Below, piece by piece: positions 1 through 5,436 of a stretch of 6,394 nucleotides of DNA. Position 1 is the stretch's first letter. Every line of letters begins with the position of its first letter. This stretch comes from Gemmatimonadota bacterium (lineage in GTDB: Bacteria; Gemmatimonadota; Gemmatimonadetes; Gemmatimonadales; GWC2-71-9): positions 1-6,394 of the forward strand of contig JAPULP010000321.1 in assembly GCA_027294815.1 (NCBI GenBank), given 5' to 3'. Under the pieces are notes generated by a model, which saw only the letters and a list, made by a program, of their open reading frames with translations, was not told the origin of the DNA and did no database searches. A program made the translations under genes and the position numbers.

Positions 1-1
1 A

Positions 2-1102
2 CGAGCGACCGTGTTGGCCTTGGGCATCATGCCCTATATCTCCGCCTCGATCATGTTCCAGTTGGCTGGGGCGGTATTCCCGATAGTAGAGAAACTGCAG
101 AAGGAAGAAGAAGGCCGGAAAAAGATCACGCAGTGGACCCGATACATGACGGTCGTGCTGTCGCTCGGCCAGGCATACGGGTTTGCGATCTTCAGCGAGA
201 CCATGGGCGCCGTGCCCGATCCCGGTTGGAGTTTTCGCTTCATCACCATACTCACGCTGACGACCGGTGCCGTGTTCGTGATGTGGTTGGGTGAGCAGAT
301 TACCGAGCGTGGGATCGGGAACGGTATGAGCCTGCTCATCTTCTTCTCGATTATCGAAGGTATGTGGCCCGGTATTTTCCGGACCTTGGACTTCGTCAAT
401 CAGGGAGTGATCACGTTCCCGGCGCTCGTGGTGCTGGGTGCGGTCATGGTTGGCGTCATCGCCGGCGTCGTCCTACTGACGGTGGCGGCGCGACGCATAC
501 CGATCCAGATTCCCCGCAAGGTCATGGGCCGCGGCAGGATCCGTGAAGGTGCGAAGACCTATATCCCGATCCGGCTCAACTCCTCCGGCGTGATGCCGAT
601 CATCTTCGCCCAATCGATCATCATCGTCCCGGGTACGCTGGCCACGTTCAGCAACCTGCCGACGCTGCAGGCGATGTCGGACGCGTTCCAGCCCGGCACG
701 ACGACGTACTACATCAGCTACTCGATGCTGATCATCTTCTTCACGTACTTCTACACGTCGATCATCTTCAATCCGGTGGATCTCGCCGAAAACCTCAAGA
801 AGCAGGGCGGGTTCATTCCCGGTGTAAAGCCGGGAGCGGCAACGGCGGATTACATCGATGACGTGTTGAGCAGGGTGACATTGCCGGGATCGGTTTTTCT
901 CACGATCGTCGCGTTACTTCCCTTCTTCATCTTAGATGCGTTCAACGTTCCGTTCTATTTCGGTGGAACCGCGATCCTCATCATCGTCGGTGTTGCGCTC
1001 GACACCATGCAGCAGGTGCAGCAACACTTGCGAGTGCGTCACTACGACGAATTCATGAAACAGGGCCGACTGAAGTTCCGCGGGCGCCGGCGCTACTCGT
1101 AA
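2..1102 (+). CDS. secY: Protein translocase subunit SecY (5' end missing)
   Basis: SecY is the channel-forming inner-membrane subunit of the SecYEG translocon, which exports unfolded proteins and inserts membrane proteins. The frame is open from the window's second base and lacks a start, so roughly the first 70 residues are outside: TM1 and the plug region, judging by E. coli SecY. Reading begins with Arg-Ala-Thr just before the conserved ALGIMPYISASI segment of TM2. Counting from the GTG at position 11, other hallmarks are LGEQITERGIGNG (93-105) and FNPVDLAENLKKQGGFIPG (253-271), the latter in the C5 loop region. PFYFGGT (314-320) precedes the last TM. Several hydrophobic segments follow one another, and the C-terminus is basic (FRGRRRYS), facing the cytoplasm. 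The C5 loop reads GVKPG, with Lys where E. coli has Arg357. adk follows after 14 bp, the usual spc-operon order. The family call is certain. Confidence 0.97.
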   Translation, partial: RATVLALGIMPYISASIMFQLAGAVFPIVEKLQKEEEGRKKITQWTRYMTVVLSLGQAYGFAIFSETMGAVPDPGWSFRFITILTLTTGAVFVMWLGEQITERGIGNGMSLLIFFSIIEGMWPGIFRTLDFVNQGVITFPALVVLGAVMVGVIAGVVLLTVAARRIPIQIPRKVMGRGRIREGAKTYIPIRLNSSGVMPIIFAQSIIIVPGTLATFSNLPTLQAMSDAFQPGTTTYYISYSMLIIFFTYFYTSIIFNPVDLAENLKKQGGFIPGVKPGAATADYIDDVLSRVTLPGSVFLTIVALLPFFILDAFNVPFYFGGTAILIIVGVALDTMQQVQQHLRVRHYDEFMKQGRLKFRGRRRYS

Positions 1103-1116
1103 ACCCCTCCATCGCC

Positions 1117-1683
1117 ATGAACATCGTCTTGCTCGGGGCACCGGGAGCCGGGAAGGGAACGCAGGGAGACATCCTGGCGGGCAAGCTCGGTGTGTCGAAG
1201 ATCGCGACCGGCGACCTGCTGCGAGCCGCCGTCAAGGAGGGTACGCCGCTTGGGAAACAAGCGCAGGAATACATGAACAAAGGCGAGCTGGTGCCCGACG
1301 ACGTGATTCTCGGGATCGTTGAGGAGAAGCTCGCTTCGCGGGATGCCGCCAAGGGCGTGATCATGGACGGTTTCCCTCGTACGATTGCGCAAGCCGAGGC
1401 GGTGGACGACCTGCTGTCAGCCCGTGGTTCCCGGGTGGACAAGGTCGTTACCTTTGATGTACCGGACGGCGAGTTGGTTATTCGCATGCTGGGGCGGGCG
1501 CAGGTGGACGGTCGCTCCGACGACACGCCCGACACCATCCGGAAACGATTGGAAGTGTACCGGAGTGAAACGGCCCCGCTTATCTCGTACTATAAACGCC
1601 AGAGTGTCGTGACCAGCATTGACGCAACCGGTACTATTGACGACGTGGCAGGCCGCGTGGAAAGCGCGTTGGCAGACTTGTGA
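1117..1683 (+). CDS. adk: Adenylate kinase, short-LID form
   Basis: This cytoplasmic enzyme catalyses ATP + AMP = 2 ADP and balances adenine nucleotides. The protein has 188 residues. The P-loop GAPGAGKGT is at 7-15, the AMP-binding TGDLLR at 31-36 and DGFPRT at 84-89. The LID arginine/aspartate cluster is GRSDD at 132-136, followed by the arginine helix IRKRLEVY (141-148). The LID is the short type: only a few residues separate R127 from GRSDD, and the zinc-finger cysteines of longer forms are absent. This explains the length, against about 214 residues in E. coli. The ATG at 1117 directly precedes the canonical NIVLLGAPG start. I see no purine-rich Shine-Dalgarno in the 14-bp gap after secY (it is C-rich), so translation probably depends on coupling to secY. 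The gene's last bases overlap the map start. Confidence 0.97.
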   Translation: MNIVLLGAPGAGKGTQGDILAGKLGVSKIATGDLLRAAVKEGTPLGKQAQEYMNKGELVPDDVILGIVEEKLASRDAAKGVIMDGFPRTIAQAEAVDDLLSARGSRVDKVVTFDVPDGELVIRMLGRAQVDGRSDDTPDTIRKRLEVYRSETAPLISYYKRQSVVTSIDATGTIDDVAGRVESALADL

Positions 1684-2453
1684 TTACGATCAAGTCGGCC
1701 CGCGAAGTGGAGGTCATGGCCGCCGCCGGACGTATCCTTACGGATACGCTCGTGCTCATCGAGTCCCACACGCGGCCGGGGGTTACCACCGAAGACCTGG
1801 ATCGGCTCGCGGAAGATTTCATTCTGGGCCATCCCGGAGCGCTCCCGTCGTTCAAAGGGCTGTACGATTTCCCCAAGTCGTTATGCACATCCATCAACGA
1901 TGAGATCGTGCACGGCATTCCGTCCAAGAGCCGTGAGTTGCAAGATGGCGACATTGTCAGCGTAGACTGCGGCGTATGCTTGGAAGGTCTCCACGCCGAT
2001 TCAGCCCGAACGATCCCGGTGGGTGAAATCAGCGCTGATGTGGAGCGATTGCTCTCAGTGACACGCGAGGCACTGGACGCGGGTATCACGGCTGCCGTCA
2101 TCGGCAACCACACGGGCGATATCGGTCACGCCGTGCAGCAGATTGCGGAAGCGGCCGGTTACACCGTCGTGCGCGAGTTGGTGGGCCACGGAATCGGCAC
2201 GCGGTTCCACGAAGAGCCGCAGATTCCCAATTTCGGCACGCCCGGTCGCGGACACAGTCTGACCGAGGGCATGACACTCGCGATCGAACCGATGGTCAAC
2301 GCCGGTAAACGCGACATCCGCACCCTCAAGGACAAGTGGACGGTCGTGACCGCCGATGGCTCGCTCTCCGCCCACTTCGAGCACACGGTGCACGTCCACC
2401 CGGACGGACCTCGTATCCTCACCGCCGGACCCGCAACGACCGCCGCGGAGTAA
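1680..2453 (+). CDS. map: Methionine aminopeptidase, type I
   Basis: This metalloprotease removes the initiator Met from nascent proteins in the cytoplasm. It has 257 residues, close to the 264 of the E. coli enzyme, with no N-terminal extension. All five expected metal ligands are visible: D96 (VSVDCG), D107 (HADSAR), H170 (VGHGIG), E203 (AIEPM) and E234 (FEHT). The substrate-side histidines are H78 (IVHG) and H177 (RFHEEP), so the enzyme should be active. The start is the GTG at 1680, which overlaps the adk stop by 4 bp (GTGA). The family-typical opening ITIKSAREVEVM follows immediately, and no later start would keep it. No clear Shine-Dalgarno is present, so it is likely translationally coupled to adk. 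It is the last gene of the secY-adk-map run. A palindrome right after its TAA may end transcription. Confidence 0.97.
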   Translation: MITIKSAREVEVMAAAGRILTDTLVLIESHTRPGVTTEDLDRLAEDFILGHPGALPSFKGLYDFPKSLCTSINDEIVHGIPSKSRELQDGDIVSVDCGVCLEGLHADSARTIPVGEISADVERLLSVTREALDAGITAAVIGNHTGDIGHAVQQIAEAAGYTVVRELVGHGIGTRFHEEPQIPNFGTPGRGHSLTEGMTLAIEPMVNAGKRDIRTLKDKWTVVTADGSLSAHFEHTVHVHPDGPRILTAGPATTAAE

Positions 2454-2469
2454 CGCGCGCTAGCGCGCG
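2454..2469. terminator. GC-rich perfect palindrome after map, possible terminator
   Basis: CGCGCGCTAGCGCGCG is a perfect 16-bp palindrome that begins at the base after the map stop codon. In RNA it could fold into a six-pair GC stem with a CUAG loop. On the plus strand it is followed by ATTTGAAATT, which is AT-rich but not a true T-run. It lies between two converging genes (map and ftcD), where a terminator is expected. A weak, possibly bidirectional intrinsic terminator is the best guess; it could instead be part of a dispersed intergenic repeat. Confidence 0.4.
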
Positions 2470-2476
2470 ATTTGAA

Positions 2477-2492
2477 ATTGCAAATTTGCAAT
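2477..2492. repeat. AT-rich perfect palindrome in convergent intergenic region
   Basis: ATTGCAAATTTGCAAT is a perfect 16-bp palindrome, sharply AT-rich against the surrounding GC-rich sequence. With the preceding ATTTGAA it reads as a loose 7-bp periodic run (ATTTGAA, ATTGCAA, ATTTGCA). It lies 7 bp after the GC palindrome and 9 bp before the C-rich heptamer array. Between two gene 3' ends, an operator role is unlikely. It looks more like part of a composite intergenic repeat. Confidence 0.6.
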
Positions 2493-2501
2493 CTTCTACA
2501 C

Positions 2502-2564
2502 CCCGACCCCCGACTCCCGACTCCCGACACCCGACACCCGACACCCCACACCCTACACCCTCCC
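2502..2564. repeat. 7-bp tandem repeat array (CCCGACW), nine units
   Basis: Nine consecutive heptamers in perfect 7-bp register: CCCGACC, CCCGACT twice, CCCGACA three times, CCCCACA, CCCTACA, CCCTCCC. Every unit keeps CCC in its first three positions, while the other positions drift, mostly toward the right end. On the minus strand (ftcD sense) this is a series of GGG tracts separated by about 4 nt, a strong G-quadruplex pattern. The array runs across the ftcD stop codon at 2553-2555 and provides its last four codons. Confidence 0.9.
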
Positions 2565-3458
2565 TCCCACGTCCCTGATCTTCGGCTCCAGTAGGTGATC
2601 GGCCAGGCGCGTCCGCAGCCGTAGCGCGCTCCCATCCACCCCATCCACCGCCGCTTCTGGAACGAGTCCCACGAACTCGCTGTGGCTCACGGCGACGCCA
2701 ACACGCTCCGCCTCGCGTTGTACGGTCTCGAAAACCGCGACCGGTGTCGTCGTGACAGGATCGAGCAGGTTCATCGACACCTGTGCTCTGCCGGCGACAT
2801 GAAACCCTTTTGCTTGGAGATCGGGTAGCCCACCTGCCGGCGTCCGAATGCGACCGGCGACGTCGCGGGCCACGCCGGCGTCGTTCGTGTCGAGAAACAC
2901 ATTGAATGCGACGAGAAACGTGCGAGCGCCGACGGCCGTCGCGCCTGCTGTGGGATGGACTCTGGGGCCCCCGTAGTCCGGAGTGGTCGCCGGGGTCGCG
3001 CCGATCGTCGAGACCAGTTGCTCGAAGCCGCCCCGGCGGAACGCATGCGGGACGTTGCGCCCCGCGGTCGTCGCCGCCTGACCGTACAGAAAGACGGGCA
3101 CGCCGAGTTCTCGAGCCAGACGGTCACCCAGTGCGGATGCGAGCGCGACACAGTCTTTCATAGTCGTATTTGCCAGGGGCACGAAGGGAACGACGTCGGT
3201 TGCCCCGATACGCGGGTGTTCACCGCTATGTCTGGTGAGATCGATCCGCGTTACGGCGACCCGGGCGGCTTGGAAGACCGCCTCGAGGACGGAGCGGTGT
3301 TCGCCGGCGATCGTAAAGACCGACCGGTGATGCGAGGTGTCACGGTGAATGTCGAGTAGGTGGGAGTGCGGAACGGTACTGATGGCATCGGCAATCGCAT
3401 CGATCACCGACACATCACGTCCTTCGGAGAAGTTGGGGACGCACTCTACCCAGCCCAT
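2553..3458 (-). CDS. ftcD: Glutamate formimidoyltransferase (single-domain FtcD)
   Basis: The enzyme moves the formimino group from N-formimino-L-glutamate to tetrahydrofolate, the last step of one histidine degradation route, in the cytoplasm. The protein has 301 residues and covers the N- and C-terminal transferase subdomains only. The cyclodeaminase domain of the animal bifunctional enzyme is absent, as is usual in bacteria. Visible signatures are VECVPNFSEGRD (4-15), HHRSVFT (43-49), GEHPRIGATDVVPFVP (79-94, with H81 matching the catalytic His82 of mammalian FTCD), GRAQVSMNLLDP (213-224) and EFVGLVP (251-257). The ATG at 3458 fits the family start and has AGGGG 8 nt upstream. No hut genes are in view. 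Some bacterial enzymes of this family are known to act also on 5-formyl-tetrahydrofolate, so a folate-salvage role is possible. The final codons and TAG stop lie inside the heptamer array. Confidence 0.93.
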   Translation of the reverse strand: MGWVECVPNFSEGRDVSVIDAIADAISTVPHSHLLDIHRDTSHHRSVFTIAGEHRSVLEAVFQAARVAVTRIDLTRHSGEHPRIGATDVVPFVPLANTTMKDCVALASALGDRLARELGVPVFLYGQAATTAGRNVPHAFRRGGFEQLVSTIGATPATTPDYGGPRVHPTAGATAVGARTFLVAFNVFLDTNDAGVARDVAGRIRTPAGGLPDLQAKGFHVAGRAQVSMNLLDPVTTTPVAVFETVQREAERVGVAVSHSEFVGLVPEAAVDGVDGSALRLRTRLADHLLEPKIRDVGGRV

Positions 3459-3466
3459 TCACCGCA

Positions 3467-3471
3467 CCCCT
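3467..3471 (-). promoter_or_regulatory. Shine-Dalgarno site of ftcD
   Basis: AGGGG on the minus strand lies 8 nt before the ftcD ATG at 3458. It supports that start and is the clearest ribosome-binding site in the window. The 8-bp repeat array begins immediately upstream of it. Confidence 0.55.
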
Positions 3472-3498
3472 GACGGAAAGACGGAAGGACGGAAAGAC
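3472..3498. repeat. 8-bp tandem repeat array (GACGGAAR)
   Basis: GACGGAAA, GACGGAAG and GACGGAAA stand in register and are followed by a partial GAC, about 3.4 units. The array abuts the ftcD Shine-Dalgarno on one side and the 10-bp array on the other. On the ftcD sense strand it reads as a pyrimidine-rich TTTCCGTC series, so it would lie in the ftcD mRNA leader if transcription starts upstream. Confidence 0.85.
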
Positions 3499-3500
3499 CC

Positions 3501-3610
3501 TGCCCGTCGCTGCCCCTTGCTGCCCCCTGCTGCCCCTTGATGCCTCTTGATGCCCCTCCATGCCCCTAGATGTCTCTTGATGCCTCTCGATGCCCCTTGA
3601 TCCCTCATGA
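3501..3610. repeat. 10-bp tandem repeat array (TGCCCCTTGA), eleven units
   Basis: Eleven decamers run in strict 10-bp register with consensus TGCCCCTTGA. Exact consensus units occur at 3531-3540 and 3591-3600, single- or double-base variants elsewhere, and the last unit (TCCCTCATGA) is the most diverged. The array fills most of the 146-bp spacer between the phosphatase and ftcD. Its final unit contains the phosphatase TGA stop codon (3605-3607, read on the minus strand). On the minus strand it is rich in GGGG tracts. Confidence 0.92.
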
Positions 3611-4393
3611 CGCCCCAAGTCTCTCCATCAACCAGTCATGCATCGCCGGGTTCCCGGCAACGATAGAACCGTGTTTGATGACGTCGTGTGACCCGTCGAT
3701 GTCGGTCACGACACCGCCGGCCTCGCGAACGAGTAACGCTCCTGCCGCGACGTCCCACGGTGCGAGTTGCAACTCCCAGAATCCGTCGAAACGACCCAGC
3801 GCGACATCGACCAGGTCGAGCGCCGCGGAGCCGGCACGGCGTATGCCGGCGGTGTCGCGCAACAAGCTGGCAAACTGGTCGAGGTACTCGGGAAGTCGGT
3901 CCGGCACTTTGAAGGGGAATCCGGTTCCTATGAGGCTGGTGGAGGGGTCGTTCACCGTGGAGACCCGGAGCTGCTGGTCTCCTTGCCACGCGCCGCCGTC
4001 GGCTACGGCTGTGTATGTCTGATTTCGGGGCACGTCGACGACGACGCCGATCGTCGGAACCCCGCCCGCCACGGCCGCGATGCTGACGGCATACGCCGGG
4101 TAGTCATGCAAATAGTTGGTGGTTCCGTCGAGTGGGTCCACGACCCACACCAGTTCGGCGGGGTGCTCGTCGGGTGTGAACTCCTCGCCACGCACGGCGG
4201 AGTTAGGGACTTGCTCGAGGAGGTACGCGGCGATGATTCGCTCCGACTCTCGATCCACCTCGGTGACGAAATCGCTGACGCCCTTTCGACTCCAGGAGGC
4301 CGGGTCCGTAGGCCTCGTTGCCTGTCGAATGAACGCTGCGGCTCGACGGGCGGCGGTAACCGCAACCGCGAGTAAGTCGTGATGTTCAAGCAC
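3605..4393 (-). CDS. Inositol monophosphatase family protein
   Basis: This is a Mg2+-dependent sugar-phosphate phosphatase of the IMPase/SuhB fold, expected in the cytoplasm. From the chosen start it has 262 residues, near the 267 of E. coli SuhB. Metal-site motifs are intact: GEE (E70), WVVDPLDGTTNY (83-94, ligands D86 and D89) and WDVAAGALLVREAGG (213-227, D214). The frame stays open far upstream, but that part is antisense to trpS and has no family similarity. The GTG at 4393 puts about nine residues before the first helix (LLAVAVTAARRAAAFI), as in relatives, and has GGAAAGG 8 nt upstream. A GTG at 4426 is a weaker alternative. Substrate cannot be read from the sequence: inositol-1-phosphate, fructose-1,6-bisphosphate, PAP and histinol-phosphate hydrolases share these motifs. 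It diverges from trpS, with 36 bp between the starts. Confidence 0.93.
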   Translation of the reverse strand: MLEHHDLLAVAVTAARRAAAFIRQATRPTDPASWSRKGVSDFVTEVDRESERIIAAYLLEQVPNSAVRGEEFTPDEHPAELVWVVDPLDGTTNYLHDYPAYAVSIAAVAGGVPTIGVVVDVPRNQTYTAVADGGAWQGDQQLRVSTVNDPSTSLIGTGFPFKVPDRLPEYLDQFASLLRDTAGIRRAGSAALDLVDVALGRFDGFWELQLAPWDVAAGALLVREAGGVVTDIDGSHDVIKHGSIVAGNPAMHDWLMERLGAS

Positions 4394-4394
4394 C

Positions 4395-4423
4395 TTGCGA
4401 GCCTTTCCGTGCCTCCATAGCTT
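4395..4423 (+). promoter_or_regulatory. Possible trpS promoter (leaderless layout)
   Basis: TTGCGA (4395-4400; 4 of 6 match to TTGACA) is followed after exactly 17 bp by TAGCTT (4418-4423; 3 of 6 match to TATAAT). Transcription would then begin about 7 nt later, at or next to the trpS ATG at 4430. That would suit the absence of a Shine-Dalgarno before trpS. The -35 hexamer lies next to the phosphatase ribosome-binding site. The box matches are weak, so this is a hypothesis. Confidence 0.25.
4402..4408 (-). promoter_or_regulatory. Ribosome-binding site that selects the phosphatase GTG start
   Basis: GGAAAGG on the minus strand ends 8 nt before the GTG at 4393. The other in-frame candidate, the GTG at 4426, has only GGAGA about 16 nt upstream, which is too far. 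This is the main reason for preferring the shorter protein. Confidence 0.45.
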
Positions 4424-4429
4424 CACTGA

Positions 4430-5434
4430 ATGTCGCGAATATTCTCCGGCATTCAGCCGTCGGGCGAACTCCATATTGGTAACTATCTCGGCGCCGCGAA
4501 GAACTGGGTCGATCTTCAGGACGATCACGAGTGCTTCATCTGCATCGTGGACTATCATGCCATCACGCAGGCCTATGATATCGAGGCCCTCGAGCGGCGC
4601 ACGGTCGACATGGCGGTGGGGTTGCTCTCCGCCGGGATCGATCCGGAAAAGTGTGTCCTGTTCGCTCAGTCCCATGTCGCCGAACACACGGAGCTCGCCT
4701 GGGTGTTCACGACGGTCACGCCGATCGGCGAACTCGAGCGCATGATACAATTTAAGGATAAGTCGCGTCGGCAAGAAAGCGTACTGGCAGGATTGCTCAA
4801 CTATCCCGTGTTGCAAGCAGCGGACGTTTTGCTCTACAAGGCGGATCTCGTTCCCGTGGGTGAGGATCAGGTTCAGCACGTGGAGCTAATGCGGGAGATA
4901 GCGCGCAAATGGAACGCGAGATACGCACGGGGATTTTTCCCGGAGCCACAAGCGCAGATTGGTGCTGCCAAGCGCATACAGGGACTCGATGGGCGGGGGA
5001 AGATGTCGAAGAGTCTCGGCAACACCGTTGGCATCCTCGACGAACCCGACGAGATTTGGGAGCGGATACGTTCCGCGAAGACCGATCCCGCGCGTGTCAC
5101 ACGCAAGGATCCGGGAACGCCGGAAAAATGCAACATCTATGCACTCCATCAGCATTTCTCTTCGCTTCCGGTGATTGACGACGTCGCAGAAAAGTGTCGG
5201 ACGGCAGGGTGGGGGTGCATCGACTGCAAGCGCGTATTGACCGACAACATCGCCGACTATTTTGCGCCGATGCGACAACGCGCTAGTGAGCTGCGCCAAT
5301 CACCAGGCCAGGTGAGTGACATCTTGGCCGCCGGCGCCGCGAAGGCGAGCGTTGTCGCGAACGAAACGATGATCGGCGTGCGTTCGCACATGGGGTTCTT
5401 GCCGGCGACGCAGACGCAGCCGGCTGAAAGGTAG
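4430..5434 (+). CDS. trpS: Tryptophan--tRNA ligase (TrpRS)
   Basis: This class I aminoacyl-tRNA synthetase charges tRNA-Trp in the cytoplasm. It has 334 residues, the usual bacterial length. The N-terminus FSGIQPSGELHIGNYLGA carries the HIGH-type signature HIGN (15-18). KMSKS is intact at 191-195 in GRGKMSKSLGN. D132 in ADVLLYKADLVPVGEDQVQH (131-150) matches the residue that contacts the tryptophan indole nitrogen in the well-studied Bacillus enzyme. The C-terminal tRNA-binding helical region follows, ending near HMGF. The ATG at 4430 places the signature at the usual distance. The bases just upstream contain no recognisable Shine-Dalgarno. The gene diverges from the phosphatase and is followed 2 bp later by the MgtC-type gene, with which it is probably co-transcribed. 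No tryptophan-responsive leader fits in the 36-bp upstream gap. Confidence 0.97.
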   Translation: MSRIFSGIQPSGELHIGNYLGAAKNWVDLQDDHECFICIVDYHAITQAYDIEALERRTVDMAVGLLSAGIDPEKCVLFAQSHVAEHTELAWVFTTVTPIGELERMIQFKDKSRRQESVLAGLLNYPVLQAADVLLYKADLVPVGEDQVQHVELMREIARKWNARYARGFFPEPQAQIGAAKRIQGLDGRGKMSKSLGNTVGILDEPDEIWERIRSAKTDPARVTRKDPGTPEKCNIYALHQHFSSLPVIDDVAEKCRTAGWGCIDCKRVLTDNIADYFAPMRQRASELRQSPGQVSDILAAGAAKASVVANETMIGVRSHMGFLPATQTQPAER

Positions 5435-5436
5435 GG

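Noticed and set aside
1053..1538. A 161-codon minus-strand frame opposite adk.
   Set aside because: It is fully antisense to an intact adenylate kinase and the secY end, Ser/Pro-rich with no motifs.
2336..2578. A plus-strand frame ending in a Pro/Thr/Asp-rich repeat peptide through the heptamer array.
   Set aside because: Most of it is an out-of-frame shadow of map, and the repeated peptide is just the translation of the CCCGACW heptamers.
2502..3610. Possible CRISPR array, because short repeats recur in two places.
   Set aside because: The units are 7-10 bp and directly abutting, with no unique spacers and no cas genes nearby. They are simple tandem repeats.
3415..3618. A 67-codon minus-strand reading frame through the decamer array, with a repeated HQE(T/A)SRG-like peptide.
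   Set aside because: The peptide periodicity follows automatically from a 10-bp repeat lacking stops. The frame overlaps the ends of two well-supported genes and has no independent start signal.
4394..4879. The phosphatase frame stays open for another 162 codons upstream on the minus strand.
   Set aside because: This stretch is exactly antisense to trpS, shows no phosphatase-family sequence, and a good ribosome-binding site precedes the GTG at 4393, which gives the normal family length.
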